Shown in pieces: positions 42,266 through 42,599 of a DNA stretch of 42,599 bases. A program made the translations under genes and the position numbers. Location of the stretch: positions 1 through 42,599 of IMG/VR virus record IMGVR_UViG_3300025133_000237; one strand, given 5' to 3'. Position 1 is the stretch's first letter. Every line of letters begins with the position of its first letter. The notes beneath the pieces were generated by a model. The model saw only the letters and a program-made list of their open reading frames with translations. It had not been told where the DNA came from and did no database searches. The DNA is from a virus.

Positions 42266-42580
42266 TTAAGATTCTACTCTATCGTGAACAGGAATCGGCG
42301 CTCTGCCAGGAAACCTTGAATCTGAAGTGTGGATAAAATTACCACCGAACATTGAATGTTTATTGCTCTTGTAGATTCCAGCAGGAACTGCATACCAAGC
42401 ATCTTCTCCAAATAGTTTTCTTTCTACTAAAACCAATTCATCATCTGGAATTAAGGTTAAATCTGCTAAATCAGTATCTGGACCGTGGTGCAGAACGATT
42501 GAGTCTTCTCTTGAAGTAAGACCGTTGTTTGTTGAATCTCCCATGGAGTTCCTAAGTACGAATGTTAAAATGTTTGACAT
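42266..42580 (-). CDS. Unknown small protein
   Basis: A 104-residue beta-rich soluble protein: MSNILTFVLRNSMGDSTNNG, then LTLIPDDELVLVERKLFGED and AWYAVPAGIYKSNKHSMFGG. It starts after an A-rich leader (TTAAAAACAAACACAAACT) with no Shine-Dalgarno, near the window edge. The family is not recognised. It is 43 bases upstream of the nuclease-like gene and probably cotranscribed. Confidence 0.6.
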   Translation of the reverse strand: MSNILTFVLRNSMGDSTNNGLTSREDSIVLHHGPDTDLADLTLIPDDELVLVERKLFGEDAWYAVPAGIYKSNKHSMFGGNFIHTSDSRFPGRAPIPVHDRVES

Positions 42581-42599
42581 AGTTTGTGTTTGTTTTTAA

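Noticed and set aside
1-42599. Search for tRNA genes, CRISPR arrays and insertion sequences
   Set aside because: No cloverleaf-like sequence, regularly spaced repeats, transposase or terminal inverted repeats were recognised by eye.

Overview
The window is a compact, AT-rich stretch of a tailed-phage genome. Nearly every gene lies on the minus strand, gaps are usually under 60 bases, and stop and start codons often overlap. Baseplate genes resembling T4 gp53, gp27, gp5, gp25 and gp6 point to a contractile-tailed (myovirus) relative of the T4 supergroup. The host is probably a member of the Bacteroidota. Start codons are preceded by A-rich leaders with no Shine-Dalgarno sequence, several virion proteins carry BACON-like and other Ig-like domains, and the one plus-strand gene has a box close to the Bacteroidota -7 element. 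No integrase, terminase, capsid, polymerase, tRNA or CRISPR array was seen, so this is part of a larger genome. The assignment rests on reading the proteins, not on database searches.

Minus-strand transcription runs from high to low coordinates. (1) 42580-38399: small accessory genes, including a nuclease-like protein, two paralogous small proteins, a zincin, UV damage endonuclease UvsE, a small membrane protein and several unknowns. (2) 38318-30796: a ParB-like/zincin fusion, a 760-residue multidomain protein, a single-domain BACON protein and a larger BACON/Calx-beta protein, a nucleotidyltransferase-like protein, a very acidic Cys-containing protein and an unknown. (3) 30723-27692: dCMP deaminase, a DinG/XPD-type helicase, a 2OG-Fe(II) oxygenase-like protein and a small unknown. 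(4) 27675-25379: five small proteins placed where T4-like phages keep baseplate assembly factors. (5) 25326-17219: baseplate hub and central tail genes. (6) 16645-13111: a non-structural island with two zincins, a four-domain S1 protein and an amidoligase fused to a repeat domain, next to the only plus-strand gene (16824-17222). (7) 13109-1: baseplate wedge (gp25, gp6 and a gp7-like protein), then large fibre-like or decorative proteins ending in an Ig-like protein cut by the window edge.

A recurrent minus-strand box reading GATATATAA or close to it sits in front of about eight genes or gene groups and resembles the T4 late promoter core TATAAATA. The plus-strand gene lacks it and has a host-like box instead. 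This suggests a late regulon driven by a phage factor, with one separately controlled gene inside it.

The most unusual content is the island between the two baseplate blocks: a ribosomal-protein-S1-like protein, a peptide-ligase-type enzyme and two metallopeptidase-like proteins side by side. Two more HExxH proteins occur elsewhere, making four in 42.6 kb. The S1 protein could redirect translation in a host that does not rely on Shine-Dalgarno pairing. The ligase and peptidases could form a peptide-tagging and trimming set. Both ideas are inferences.
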